Of a DNA stretch of 64,000 nucleotides, positions 8,629-16,761 are shown in pieces; position 1 is the first letter of the stretch; the number at the start of each line of letters is the position of its first letter. This DNA is from a candidate division CSSED10-310 bacterium (GTDB lineage: Bacteria > CSSED10-310). The DNA lies in contig JAFGEQ010000012.1 of the NCBI GenBank assembly GCA_016931515.1, positions 1 to 64,000 of the forward strand, written 5' to 3'. The translations under genes were made by a program, and so were the position numbers. The notes under the pieces were generated by a model that did no database searches, was not told the origin of the DNA, and saw only the letters and a program-made list of their open reading frames with translations.

Positions 8629-9014
8629 TGCGTTCCGGTTGAAATTTCGCAGACAGCATCAATACCTCCGCGGGTGGCATATCGAGTTGTCACGCTCAAT
8701 GATTGGGGTTGTAACAGCGCGTGGAGATCGGTATAGATGCGATCCGTAACATGTTCCTGGAAGATGCCGATATTCCGGAATGATACAAAATACAATTTAA
8801 GGCTTTTCAATTCGATGCATAGTCGGTTCGGGATATACTGGATTTCAACAGTGGCAATATCCGGAAGCCCGGAAAAGGGACATACCGCAGAAAACTCTTT
8901 CGTTGTGTACGTTACGATCTGCTGATGTCCTGAATATTCGAATGTTTCGAGCAGATCCGAGCGTATTTTTTCAGGACCGTCCCATCCTATTAACAGGTCA
9001 CTTTTAATATTCAT
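8625..9014 (-). CDS. queF: NADPH-dependent 7-cyano-7-deazaguanine reductase, short form
   Basis: Reduces the nitrile of preQ0 to the amine of preQ1 in queuosine synthesis. The 129 residues contain the catalytic Cys in VCPFSGLPD with the paired Asp, the NADPH-binding stretch ELKSLKLYFVSFRN, and RGGI near the end. It is a unimodular, B. subtilis-type enzyme, a little shorter than usual. The ATG has GGAGG about 13 bases upstream, which is long. I found no preQ1 riboswitch in the short leader, and no other queuosine genes are in the window. Confidence 0.93.
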   Translation of the reverse strand: MNIKSDLLIGWDGPEKIRSDLLETFEYSGHQQIVTYTTKEFSAVCPFSGLPDIATVEIQYIPNRLCIELKSLKLYFVSFRNIGIFQEHVTDRIYTDLHALLQPQSLSVTTRYATRGGIDAVCEISTGTH

Positions 9015-9017
9015 ATT

Positions 9018-9046
9018 TTTGCATTTACCTCCATTATACGTATAAT
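9018..9046. promoter_or_regulatory. Divergent promoter region with 14-bp palindrome
   Basis: Bases 9033-9046 form the perfect palindrome ATTATACGTATAAT, which holds a TATAAT -10 hexamer on each strand between queF (-) and the protease gene (+). For the plus strand a weak -35 (TTTGCA, 9018-9023) lies 17 bases upstream of TATAAT (9041-9046). The minus-strand -35 is poor. The palindrome could also be an operator. Confidence 0.45.
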
Positions 9047-9102
9047 GTAACCGGCAAGAGGGGTTGCACTTGTTCAGATTAGTCTATTCAGGAGTTTTTT
9101 GC

Positions 9103-10599
9103 ATGAAAAAGTTTTTCGTTACTTCCATGTTTATTACGGTGATCGTGTTACTTTCGGCTTCAATCGGTTCGGCAGCAACTCTCCAGGAAGTTCAACAGTA
9201 CATTGCTGATAATAAACTCGACTGGGTCGCTGCAGAGACTTCCGTATCCGGATTGACTGAGCTTGAAAAAGATAATCGCCTGGGACTGGTTGTTCCGGAT
9301 TGGTATATCGAACCGGTATCGAATGCCTTCGAAGATAAGCCCTGTGGAAGCCGATCGTATCTCGATTGGCGTGACATGAACGGTGTCACCCCGGTCAAGG
9401 ACCAGGGTAATTGCGGCAGTTGTTGGGCGTTTGCCACTACTGCCATGGTGGAGTCGCATGTCCGGATCTATGACGGCGTCGTTCGGGATCTCTCGGAGCA
9501 GCAATTGATATCATGCAATTCATATGGTTATGGTTGCAACGGAGGTTGGTTCTATCCTGAAATTTACGATAATCCGGGTGGTATATTGGAAACCTGCATG
9601 CCATATCAGGCATCCAACAATCCCCCCTGCATTCAGAATCAATGTGAGAAAGTAGCGTTTATCGAAGATTACGATGAGATTGGTTCTTCGGTCAGCACAA
9701 TTAAAACTGCCTTGGAAGATGGGCCTGTAGCTGCTGCCATGTATGTCTATGATGATCTGTATTATTATTCCGGGGGCTGTTACAGCCACACGCATTCTTC
9801 CGGAGTCAATCATGGAATACTGATCGTCGGCTATGATGACAGCGCATGCAATGGTCAGGGAGCATGGCTTATAAAAAACTCATGGGGAACCGGATGGGGC
9901 CTGGATGGATTTGGATGGATTAAATACGGTACATGTTCGATCGGCTATGGAGCAACCCGAATTACGTACAGCGCGTCACAATCGACCGCGACTCCTCATC
10001 CGACAGGCACAGCAACTCCAAACTATACGCGAACTCCAACCCCGACGCCCTTTCCAACTTATACACCGGTGACACCTCCTCCAACGCAGACACCAATACC
10101 CACATGGACGCCCGCACAATCGACTCCGACGCGAACGCCAACAGCGACAAGAACACCCGATTCGACCAATACGCCCCATAATACGGCGACGTCCGCGCCC
10201 GATACATATACTCCGATACCGACGGTCACGTTCACACCAACACCCGTATCGAACGACGATGTGACCGTCTCTATCGAGCTGAATAATTCCGTTTTTCGTG
10301 CCAATGACCCGTTCATACTTGATCTTTTCTTTACAAATGATGCCGGACCACAATTCTCGGAGATAATGCTGGCCCTTCAGATTGATGAATATTTCTGGTT
10401 TTATCCCGATTGGTCGATGGAACCTGCAAAATCGATCCAGATCCTGGATGAAGGTGATTCAGTTCGCCATATTTTCGCTTTCAAATGGCCTCAGGGCACC
10501 GGGAACCGGGACGGCATGACTTTCTGGGCGGCAGTATTGGAGATGGACTCTTGGAATTTACTTTCGGGAATCGCATCAGCCTCATTCAGTTGCGAGTAA
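9103..10599 (+). CDS. Secreted papain-like (C1A) cysteine protease with Thr-Pro linker
   Basis: About 498 residues. A signal peptide (MKKFFVTSMFITVIVLLSAS, cleaved near SAA) is followed by a short propeptide-like segment, then a papain domain: QGNCGSCWAFA with Cys107, VNHGILIVGY with His237 and IKNSWG with Asn259, plus the oxyanion Gln. Residues about 292-382 are a Thr/Pro-rich spacer, then comes an about 115-residue beta-rich C-terminal domain that I do not recognise and that may bind the cell surface. The ATG at 9103 follows AGGAG by 9 bases; an upstream in-frame start at 9064 would spoil the signal peptide. A role in extracellular protein breakdown is inferred. Confidence 0.9.
   Translation: MKKFFVTSMFITVIVLLSASIGSAATLQEVQQYIADNKLDWVAAETSVSGLTELEKDNRLGLVVPDWYIEPVSNAFEDKPCGSRSYLDWRDMNGVTPVKDQGNCGSCWAFATTAMVESHVRIYDGVVRDLSEQQLISCNSYGYGCNGGWFYPEIYDNPGGILETCMPYQASNNPPCIQNQCEKVAFIEDYDEIGSSVSTIKTALEDGPVAAAMYVYDDLYYYSGGCYSHTHSSGVNHGILIVGYDDSACNGQGAWLIKNSWGTGWGLDGFGWIKYGTCSIGYGATRITYSASQSTATPHPTGTATPNYTRTPTPTPFPTYTPVTPPPTQTPIPTWTPAQSTPTRTPTATRTPDSTNTPHNTATSAPDTYTPIPTVTFTPTPVSNDDVTVSIELNNSVFRANDPFILDLFFTNDAGPQFSEIMLALQIDEYFWFYPDWSMEPAKSIQILDEGDSVRHIFAFKWPQGTGNRDGMTFWAAVLEMDSWNLLSGIASASFSCE
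9976..10249 (+). repeat. Thr-Pro-rich low-complexity coding repeat
   Basis: An imprecise repeat of ACN-CCN codons (TPTP, TPT, TPI) inside the protease gene, encoding the linker between catalytic and C-terminal domains. It is unlike the surrounding sequence in composition and is a likely place for length variation between strains. Confidence 0.8.
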
Positions 10600-10654
10600 G
10601 ACGATACTGGCGGTGCAAGAAGAGTAGCATAAACATGATGCTGCACAATATTTC

Positions 10655-11800
10655 ATGAAGCATCGATCGGAACCGAAACAGAATAATCAGGTTGACGATG
10701 TGAGGACGGCTCATCAAAGCGAATACCCGCGGATGACCCCGGCACATGCTTTTCTTTTGGGCTTTCTAGCATTTACACTTTATTTGGCATTCAAAGTAGT
10801 TCAACCATATTTCAGCGCTATCGTTGTTGCGGCTCTGGTTGCATCCATTTTTCAGCCAATTCATCGCTGGATTCTGATTAAAGTCCGCAACCGGTCAAAT
10901 CTTGCGGCTTTTCTTTCGAGCGTACTACTGGTATTCCTGGTGTTGCTTCCGCTGGTGTTGATGGGGATAGCCCTGGTTGATCAGGGTGCATCCATTTCCC
11001 GTTCGATTATGGATTGGATAAAATCCGGTGAAGCGGAAAAGTTAATTTCAGATAATCGATATAAAGGAATCACCGAAAAAGTCAGGAATTACCTTCCACA
11101 ATTGGATATTGATAACTTTAACCTGACCAAGACATTGATATCAGTTTCATCCAGTACCGCAAGATTTATTCTTGATCAGAGCGGGCATATTGCGGCCAAT
11201 GTCTCGTCGATGATCATGAATTTCTCCATGATGATTTTTATTTTTTTCTTTTTTGTCAGAGATGGATCGAAGATTCTGACCCATCTTCTACATCTGATAC
11301 CGCTTTCATCCTCCCAGGAAGATCGCATCATCAAGAGGATAAAAAGTATCGCAAAATCAGTTTTCCTCGGCACGATTCTAACTGCCGTTGCTCAGGGTCT
11401 GGCAGCCGGTATTGGATTCGCGATTTGCGGAATACCCGCTCTTTTCTGGGGTTCCGTGCTGGCGTTTTCGTCTCTGATTCCGGTCGTCGGCACAGCGCTG
11501 GTCTGGATACCGGCCGCTCTATTCCTCGCTCTGACAGGGCATTTTGGATTTGCGGTTTTTCTTGCAGTGTACTGTGTCGCTGTTGTTGGATCAATTGACA
11601 ATTTCCTTCGCCCGGTATTTATGAAAGGTGCAGGAGGAATGAGCACATTTATGATATTCCTGTCTATTATCGGAGGCATCCAATGTTTCGGATTTAGTGG
11701 TTTGTTGTATGGACCTCTGGTATTTGGTCTGGCGTGGGTGCTACTGATCATCTATGAAACAGAGTTCAGACGATACCTCTCATCCCAGGATAATTCCTGA
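10655..11800 (+). CDS. AI-2E/PerM family membrane protein
   Basis: 381 residues with about seven or eight hydrophobic segments: two near the N-terminus, one pair after a charged stretch, a soluble region around residues 110-170, then a C-terminal bundle with the family hallmarks PALFWGSVLAFSSLIPVVG and DNFLRPVFMKG. Family members have been linked to autoinducer-2 export, Na+/H+ exchange or osmotic response, so substrate is open. The N-terminal 30 residues are polar and probably cytoplasmic. The phoH gene begins 12 bases after its stop, so the two are probably co-transcribed. Confidence 0.88.
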   Translation: MKHRSEPKQNNQVDDVRTAHQSEYPRMTPAHAFLLGFLAFTLYLAFKVVQPYFSAIVVAALVASIFQPIHRWILIKVRNRSNLAAFLSSVLLVFLVLLPLVLMGIALVDQGASISRSIMDWIKSGEAEKLISDNRYKGITEKVRNYLPQLDIDNFNLTKTLISVSSSTARFILDQSGHIAANVSSMIMNFSMMIFIFFFFVRDGSKILTHLLHLIPLSSSQEDRIIKRIKSIAKSVFLGTILTAVAQGLAAGIGFAICGIPALFWGSVLAFSSLIPVVGTALVWIPAALFLALTGHFGFAVFLAVYCVAVVGSIDNFLRPVFMKGAGGMSTFMIFLSIIGGIQCFGFSGLLYGPLVFGLAWVLLIIYETEFRRYLSSQDNS

Positions 11801-11811
11801 AGGGTAATGGA

Positions 11812-13140
11812 ATGCAAAAAATCTTTGTTTTGGATACGAATATTCTGCTGAATGATCCCAACTCGATTTTCAAATTTCAAGAAAATGAAGTCGTCATTCC
11901 GATTACGTGTATCCAGGAGATTGACAAATTCAAGAGGGAGCAGACTGAACGAGGCAGAAATGCCCGTACAGTCGGACGCTACCTCGATCATATCCGCAGG
12001 GAATCAATTACAACGCTCGCTGAAGGAGTGAAAACGGAAAAAGGGGGTATTATCAGGGTTGAATTAGGTCTTGATGCACTGAAAGAATATCCCCACCAGA
12101 ATGGTGAGGTCACAAATGATGACAGGATTCTCGCTGTCGCACTGGCAACAAAGAAAATGTGCAATTCCCGGCCGGTGGTTTTTTTAACGCGGGACACAAA
12201 TCTGAGAATTCGAGCTGATGCTATCGGATTGATTGCACAGGATTACATCTCGGATCACACTAATATCGAAGAATTGTATAGTGGGATAAAAGAATTGTCA
12301 GTGTCGGAGAAGGTGATCGCAGAACTATATGAGGCGGGAGAAATTCCGGTTCCCGACGACAGTTATTACAGCAATGAATTCGTGCTGTTCCGAAACGAAT
12401 CAGACCCGTCGCATACCGGATTGGGCAAGGTGAGTAAAACTGCAACCCATATTCAGGTAATTCGTTTGAAGGGAAATGATGTCTGGGGGATCAAGCCCAG
12501 AAATCTTGAACAGAAGATTGCGTTATCATTGCTTATGGATGATTCGATCCAACTGGTGACACTGGTCGGCCGCGCCGGTACAGGCAAGACATTATTGTCA
12601 CTTGCAGCTGGTCTTTCGAAATCTCTTGATGAGAGTGTTTATCATAAACTGCTGGTTGCACGCCCTGTATTCCCAATGGGGCGTGATATTGGATTTTTAC
12701 CTGGAGAGATAAAAGATAAACTCAAACCCTGGATGCAGCCTATTTTTGATAATCTGGAAATGTTACTCCACTCAGATGACTCGGATCAGGAGCCTCAATA
12801 TCGTGCGTCCGCTTACGATCTGATAGAGCAGAACATGCTTGAGATCGAACCATTGACATATATTCGAGGTCGATCAATCCCTAATCAATTCTTCGTTGTG
12901 GATGAATCCCAGAACCTGACTCCCCATGAAATCAAGACTATTATCACACGAGCTGGAAACGGTACGAAGATCGTTCTGACAGGAGATCCCTACCAGATCG
13001 ATAATCCATATCTCGATTCTGAATCAACCGGATTGACACATGTTGTTGAACGGTTTAAATCCTCAGCGCTCGCTGGTCATATCACTCTGACAAAAGGTGA
13101 ACGATCACCCCTTGCCCAATTGGCTGCCGATATTCTTTAA
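11812..13140 (+). CDS. PIN domain - PhoH family ATPase/RNA helicase (PhoH2/YlaK type)
   Basis: 442 residues. The N-terminal PIN nuclease domain (about 1-150) starts FVLDTNILLND and has further acids at EIDKFK, DDRILAVA and TRDTNLR. The C-terminal PhoH ATPase has Walker A GRAGTGKT, Walker B FFVVDESQNL and TGDPYQID. Members are toxin-antitoxin-like or housekeeping RNA-processing enzymes that unwind and cut RNA; no antitoxin-like ORF precedes this one, since the upstream neighbour is the PerM-like gene. Length is normal. Confidence 0.92.
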   Translation: MQKIFVLDTNILLNDPNSIFKFQENEVVIPITCIQEIDKFKREQTERGRNARTVGRYLDHIRRESITTLAEGVKTEKGGIIRVELGLDALKEYPHQNGEVTNDDRILAVALATKKMCNSRPVVFLTRDTNLRIRADAIGLIAQDYISDHTNIEELYSGIKELSVSEKVIAELYEAGEIPVPDDSYYSNEFVLFRNESDPSHTGLGKVSKTATHIQVIRLKGNDVWGIKPRNLEQKIALSLLMDDSIQLVTLVGRAGTGKTLLSLAAGLSKSLDESVYHKLLVARPVFPMGRDIGFLPGEIKDKLKPWMQPIFDNLEMLLHSDDSDQEPQYRASAYDLIEQNMLEIEPLTYIRGRSIPNQFFVVDESQNLTPHEIKTIITRAGNGTKIVLTGDPYQIDNPYLDSESTGLTHVVERFKSSALAGHITLTKGERSPLAQLAADIL

Positions 13141-13151
13141 CAAAAGATTTG

Positions 13152-13478
13152 CTAACAGCAAGTTCTTATTGATGATTTTAATCTGCATCGAAATCCGTCA
13201 CCGAACCATTGTCTTTTCTGGTAATCCACGTGAACGGCACCGTACATATTGATCAGACGAACAAGGGCTGTATCGAGATAAAATACAAAACCGTTCACAT
13301 CCAGTCGAGTATCCTTTTCAGACGGCTCATCCAGAGCCAGGCCGATTGACGGCCCTCCTCATCCATATCCTTCCACAAAAATACGGACACTCTGAGAAAC
13401 ATCACCTTTCGAAGTCAGTCGAGCTGTCAATTCCTTCTGGGCTGACTCAGTCAATTCAATCATTTGTTGATTATTCAC
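13152..13478 (-). CDS. HesB/IscA-like selenoprotein (in-frame UGA = Sec40)
   Basis: A reading frame of 108 residues is crossed by one TGA (13361-13359, codon 40). Around it the protein reads VRIFVEGYG-U-GGPSIGLALDEPSEK: the A-type Fe-S carrier fold with selenocysteine where IscA has its first cluster Cys. Homology-like sequence continues after the UGA (LDVNGFVFYLDTALVRL, then VHVDYQ) to a C-terminal TCC before TAG. HesB-like selenoproteins are a described bacterial family. Start: a GTG at 13478 with GAGGT seven bases upstream. Hairpins follow the UGA (separate entry). It lies after trxA and fmdB on the same strand, suggesting a thiol/Fe-S operon. Standard gene callers would miss or truncate it. 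Confidence 0.85.
13324..13361 (-). promoter_or_regulatory. Putative bacterial SECIS element downstream of the Sec UGA
   Basis: Two adjacent perfect 5-bp hairpins follow the UGA in the coding sequence: GGCCG/CGGCC with loop TCAAT (13354-13340), and GGCTC/GAGCC with loop TGGAT (13338-13324). The apical loop of the second begins 25 bases after the UGA and has G as its second and third base, which fits the known spacing and loop rule for SelB-recognised bSECIS elements. Which hairpin is used, or whether they stack, is not resolved. Confidence 0.6.
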
Positions 13479-13539
13479 ATTCACTACCTCGGTTAAATAA
13501 AAATACACATTCGGCTGAGCCTCAGCCGATTTAAGAAGC

Positions 13540-13737
13540 TCACGAGAAACCCGCGTGCCCGCAACCTTTGCCTGATTGAACCGACCCGCCCGCCTTTGAA
13601 TTAAAACTCGATATCAATCGATGAATGTCGTCGGATTGACACTGAGTGCAGCGAACCGATTTTTCGGCAGATATGCTCGAAAGGATACGGGTAAAACGAT
13701 GACCGCACTTTTTACATTCATACTCAAACAGGGGCAT
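13540..13737 (-). CDS. FmdB family zinc-ribbon protein
   Basis: 65 residues beginning MPLFEYECKKCGHRF, with a second pair CTQC and a Gly/Ser-rich tail. This matches the FmdB-type regulatory zinc-ribbon family of small proteins named from formamidase operons; their molecular role is largely unknown. It starts five bases after the thioredoxin stop and is followed by the HesB-like selenoprotein gene 61 bases on, so the three are likely one transcript. Confidence 0.88.
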   Translation of the reverse strand: MPLFEYECKKCGHRFTRILSSISAEKSVRCTQCQSDDIHRLISSFNSKAGGSVQSGKGCGHAGFS

Positions 13738-13742
13738 TGTAC

Positions 13743-14111
13743 CTACTTCCCTTCATTAGCAATAACCGTCTCAATCATGTTGACAATCTCCTGTTTCGGT
13801 CTGACTCCGGCAGCCGCTTTCAGTAAACTGCCCTGATTAAAAACCGCCAGCATCGGGATTGCCTGAATCTGCAGCGTTCCGGCGATTTTTGGATTTTCAT
13901 CAACGTTCACTTTAGCTACTTTAATTATTCCGTCCAGCTCTTTCGAAAGAGATTCAATGACCGGACCAAGAATGCGGCAGGGGCCACACCATGGTGCCCA
14001 GAAATCAACCAGAACAGGGAGCTGACTCTGGAGTACTTCCGAGAAAAAATTCTCATCTGTGACATAGATTACAGACGATGATTGATTGTTATCTTGATTA
14101 CTTAAAGCCAT
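13743..14111 (-). CDS. trxA: Thioredoxin
   Basis: 122 residues with the thioredoxin fold and active site WAPWCGPC; the cis-proline is in IQAIPMLAVF. It reduces disulfides of cytoplasmic proteins using thioredoxin reductase, which is not in this window. The ATG at 14111 is preceded by AGGAGGT; an in-frame start ten codons upstream (14141) has no such site. A polar 20-residue N-terminal extension precedes the core. It lies downstream of an ECF sigma/anti-sigma pair and upstream of fmdB and the selenoprotein gene. Confidence 0.93.
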   Translation of the reverse strand: MALSNQDNNQSSSVIYVTDENFFSEVLQSQLPVLVDFWAPWCGPCRILGPVIESLSKELDGIIKVAKVNVDENPKIAGTLQIQAIPMLAVFNQGSLLKAAAGVRPKQEIVNMIETVIANEGK

Positions 14112-14184
14112 TTTGCACCTCCTGTTAAATCCCAAATCCACGTATTAGTCGGTGAAGGTGCAATAAAGTTACAGAGGAAACCGA

Positions 14185-14430
14185 TCAGCTATGCCGGATC
14201 TTGCTTTCGAGGTTTTCCCAGTTAATTGATGGGTGGATGGAATTCTCAATTTCCTGACGTCTCATCTTGTAAAGAGAGATCGTTTTCGAGACTGTGTGGA
14301 ACATGGCACGACACTGGGGATTGGCCTCGATCAGGCTCTGTACATAATTGAGTTTTTCACCCTCGAGTTCCCCGTCAATCAGGTCATTGATCATTTCCAG
14401 CAGTTCGTCACAAGAGCATTCGTTCTTCAT
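14185..14430 (-). CDS. Probable anti-sigma factor without the zinc motif
   Basis: 81 residues. The line ELLEMINDLIDGELEGEKL looks like the first helix of ZAS/zf-HC2 anti-sigma factors, and NPQCRAMF aligns with their CPECRAEL. The His and the first Cys of HxxxCxxC are replaced, so the zinc site is incomplete. No membrane segment follows, so the protein should be soluble. It overlaps the ECF sigma gene by 4 bases (ATGA), the usual arrangement for a sigma factor and its inhibitor. Function is inferred from that pairing and the weak resemblance. Confidence 0.65.
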   Translation of the reverse strand: MKNECSCDELLEMINDLIDGELEGEKLNYVQSLIEANPQCRAMFHTVSKTISLYKMRRQEIENSIHPSINWENLESKIRHS

Positions 14431-14987
14431 GAAAGTCCTCTCTCCGTTCTAATGTACTCATGCAGCTCATTCCGAAGAAAGACCCGGGCCCGGTGTAAAC
14501 GGACCTTGATATTGGTCACAGACAAATTCAATGCCTTGGCAGTATCCTCTCCGCTTAATCCTTCAATATCTCTCATAATGAAAACAAGACGATAGGAATC
14601 CGGGAGTTTTAGAATCGCGTTATCGAGGATAACTCTCAACTCGTCATTCAGTGTTTTTGTCAGCGGATCTTTACTCCAATCGGCATCAGCAGATGACATC
14701 AGCGATTCTGTTTCATGCGCGATTTCTTCAAGAATGAAGGGATCGACCGATACAACTGACTTCTTTCTTTTCTTTGAGAGACAGGTATTGGAGGCAATAC
14801 GGTACAACCATGTTGAAATCTGAGAGTCACCTCTGAATTGATTCCAGTTTTTCAGTGCCTTTAGTGCGGTTTCCTGAAGTACTTCTTCGGCCTCATATTG
14901 ATTTCCGCACATTTTCCAGGCGATGCGAAACATTTTCTCTTTTTCTTTTTCAAGTGTCAGTTTCAACTTTTCCGGCGATTGCGTCAT
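14427..14987 (-). CDS. ECF-type RNA polymerase sigma factor
   Basis: 186 residues: region 2 with YEAEEVLQETALKALKNW and FRGDSQISTWLYRIASN for -10 recognition, a short acidic linker, and region 4 with DIEGLSGEDTAKALNLSV and KVRLHRAR for -35 recognition. It directs RNA polymerase to a stress regulon, with the downstream ORF as the likely inhibitor. Its regulon may include itself and the neighbouring thioredoxin, but no matched promoter pair was identified. Confidence 0.92.
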   Translation of the reverse strand: MTQSPEKLKLTLEKEKEKMFRIAWKMCGNQYEAEEVLQETALKALKNWNQFRGDSQISTWLYRIASNTCLSKKRKKSVVSVDPFILEEIAHETESLMSSADADWSKDPLTKTLNDELRVILDNAILKLPDSYRLVFIMRDIEGLSGEDTAKALNLSVTNIKVRLHRARVFLRNELHEYIRTERGLS

Positions 14988-15222
14988 ATATAAAATCCTA
15001 TCCTCATAACCAATTGCTCCAAAATTATATATATCTCATTTCAAAGTGAATGAAAAGCTCAAGATGTTTCTTGCAACGGCAATGAGAATTCAACTCCTAA
15101 AATCATCCATTCATCTCTGATTGGATAATTGCGCACGCATCACTTGTCGGCGCTCCACAGAATTGCTAAACTTCGGAGTGCTATTGAACGTCTTTCTGAT
15201 TGGAACAGGGGAATACCTAGGG

Positions 15223-15906
15223 ATGGAGTCGGATAAACCGAAAGTATCGAGCGGAATCGGGCGCCGGATGTTGTATCGGGGTGGAGAGAGGATTTTTTCG
15301 GAGGGTCAACCCGGCAGGGAGATGTATGTTGTTGAGAGCGGCAGGATCAGGATTTTTTTAACCACTCATGATCGTGAACTGACGTTGGCGATTTTGAAAC
15401 GCGGTGATTTTTTTGGAGAGATGGCTTTGCTGGAGGATCTTCCTCGATCGGCCAGCGCCGCTGCGGCAGAAGAGACGCGTCTCATCGCGATTGCCAAAGA
15501 TGACTTCAAATTTCTGATTCAGGAACATCCGGAAATAGCAATGAAAGTCTTAGGACGTTTCAGCGGGAGGCTCAGAGATGCCGATAACCTGATTACTCTG
15601 CTGATGCTGGGTGATTCCGCAGCACAGGTCATCAGTGAAATAATGAAACAGGTAGTGACTCAAACGGAGACCGACAGACATCTCCCCAAAGAAATAGTAA
15701 TACCGGAGACAATTCAGAATCTGGCACAGACAACCGGACTTGATATTGACCAGATCTCACTGATCATGAGAGAGCTTGACAGAATCGGTATTGTAACGGA
15801 TACGGATGAAGGGATTGTGGTCAGAAAACATAGAAAACTAAAAACCTACCTTGACTACATAAACTGGCGGGAGAGGAAGCAGACACCGGAGAATGGAAGG
15901 GCATGA
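15223..15906 (+). CDS. Crp/Fnr-family transcription regulator
   Basis: About 227 residues. The cyclic-nucleotide-binding barrel contains EGQPGREMYVVESGRIRIF and GDFFGEMALLEDLPRSASA; the latter is close to the phosphate-binding cassette of cAMP receptors (GE and R-S). A long dimer helix follows, then a winged helix-turn-helix (QNLAQTTGLDIDQISLIMRE). No Fnr-type N-terminal cysteines are present. I chose the ATG at 15223; the frame is open 34 codons upstream but begins with an unlikely TTG. The 235 bases between it and the ECF gene hold no other gene. Confidence 0.85.
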   Translation: MESDKPKVSSGIGRRMLYRGGERIFSEGQPGREMYVVESGRIRIFLTTHDRELTLAILKRGDFFGEMALLEDLPRSASAAAAEETRLIAIAKDDFKFLIQEHPEIAMKVLGRFSGRLRDADNLITLLMLGDSAAQVISEIMKQVVTQTETDRHLPKEIVIPETIQNLAQTTGLDIDQISLIMRELDRIGIVTDTDEGIVVRKHRKLKTYLDYINWRERKQTPENGRA

Positions 15907-15926
15907 TTTTTGAGCGGGTATTCAGA

Positions 15927-16688
15927 TTAAAAAATATGATGAAAACACTCGCTGACGTTCTTTGAAACTGATTCGATCAGGTGCTCGAGCGAGCATTTTT
16001 TCAGGCTTGCCATCGATTCATATATCCATTTGATATATTCGGGGGTATTTCTGGACCCGCGAAATGGTACCGGTGCCAGATACGGACAATCTGTCTCCAG
16101 TAGTATCCGATTGATCGGGATTCTACGTGCAGTCTCCCTGATAAGGTTTGCATTTTGAAAGGTTAACATTCCGCCAAACGAGAAATAATACCCATGGTTT
16201 AGGAGAGGCACTGCCTCTTCATAGCTGCCTGTGTAACAGTGAATCACTCCGCCCGGAATTCCAGGAGGAAATTTAAGCAGGATCTCGATCAGATTGCCGA
16301 TCGCATTCCGGCAATGGACAACAACAGGCTTTTCAAGTTCCGCTGCGAGAGTCAACTGATGCTCAAACACATCTCTCTGCCGGGTTGGCGGTGAAAAATT
16401 GTAGTGATAATCCAAACCGATTTCACCGATAGCTATACATTCCTGAGATAATGTTCGAATGTCGGAGGCAGACGCCGGTTTCCAGCGCTGAGCTTCATGC
16501 GGATGAACACCCACTGTAGCAAATACATTTTTGTGAGTTTTTGTTAAAGAAATACATTGCCTGCTGTCGTCTATATGGGTGGCAACAGTGATAATTGCAC
16601 GGATCCCGTTGCTGAATGACTTGTTTAGAATCTGTTCTATATCATCCGTGAACTTCGAATCCGTCAGATGGGCATGAGTATCTATCAT
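15927..16688 (-). CDS. TatD family metal-dependent hydrolase
   Basis: About 253 residues of a TIM-barrel amidohydrolase-like nuclease. Metal ligands are visible: DTHAHL at the N-terminus, the Glu of AIGEIGLDYHYN, His in VVVHCRNA, His in VIHCYTGS and Asp in LLETDCPYLAP. TatD enzymes are 3'-5' DNases, with roles proposed in repair of oxidative damage and RNA decay. The ATG at 16688 places MIDTHAHL at the start, which is usual; the ORF extends 17 codons further through the upstream terminator hairpin, which is unlikely to be coding. Confidence 0.92.
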   Translation of the reverse strand: MIDTHAHLTDSKFTDDIEQILNKSFSNGIRAIITVATHIDDSRQCISLTKTHKNVFATVGVHPHEAQRWKPASASDIRTLSQECIAIGEIGLDYHYNFSPPTRQRDVFEHQLTLAAELEKPVVVHCRNAIGNLIEILLKFPPGIPGGVIHCYTGSYEEAVPLLNHGYYFSFGGMLTFQNANLIRETARRIPINRILLETDCPYLAPVPFRGSRNTPEYIKWIYESMASLKKCSLEHLIESVSKNVSECFHHIF

Positions 16689-16710
16689 GGTTTTGTGGAT
16701 AAAATAGAGA

Positions 16711-16736
16711 GAGCAACTCATGCGAGTTGCTCTCCG
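16711..16736 (-). terminator. Hairpin downstream of the HU gene, probable terminator
   Basis: A perfect 10-bp inverted repeat (GAGAGCAACT / AGTTGCTCTC, six-base loop) sits between hup and tatD. On the minus strand it is followed by CTCTATTTTAT, an imperfect T tract, so termination may be partial and let some transcripts continue into tatD. Confidence 0.65.
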
Positions 16737-16761
16737 CAATTAATCAATTGAAAATCCGATA

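Noticed and set aside
9015-9063. preQ1 riboswitch before queF
   Set aside because: The leader is under 50 bases and lacks the preQ1-I stem-loop and A-rich tail; only a palindrome with -10 elements is seen.
13346-13534. Plus-strand 62-codon ORF opposite the HesB-like gene
   Set aside because: It is a shadow of the UGA-interrupted minus-strand gene and has no homology-like features.
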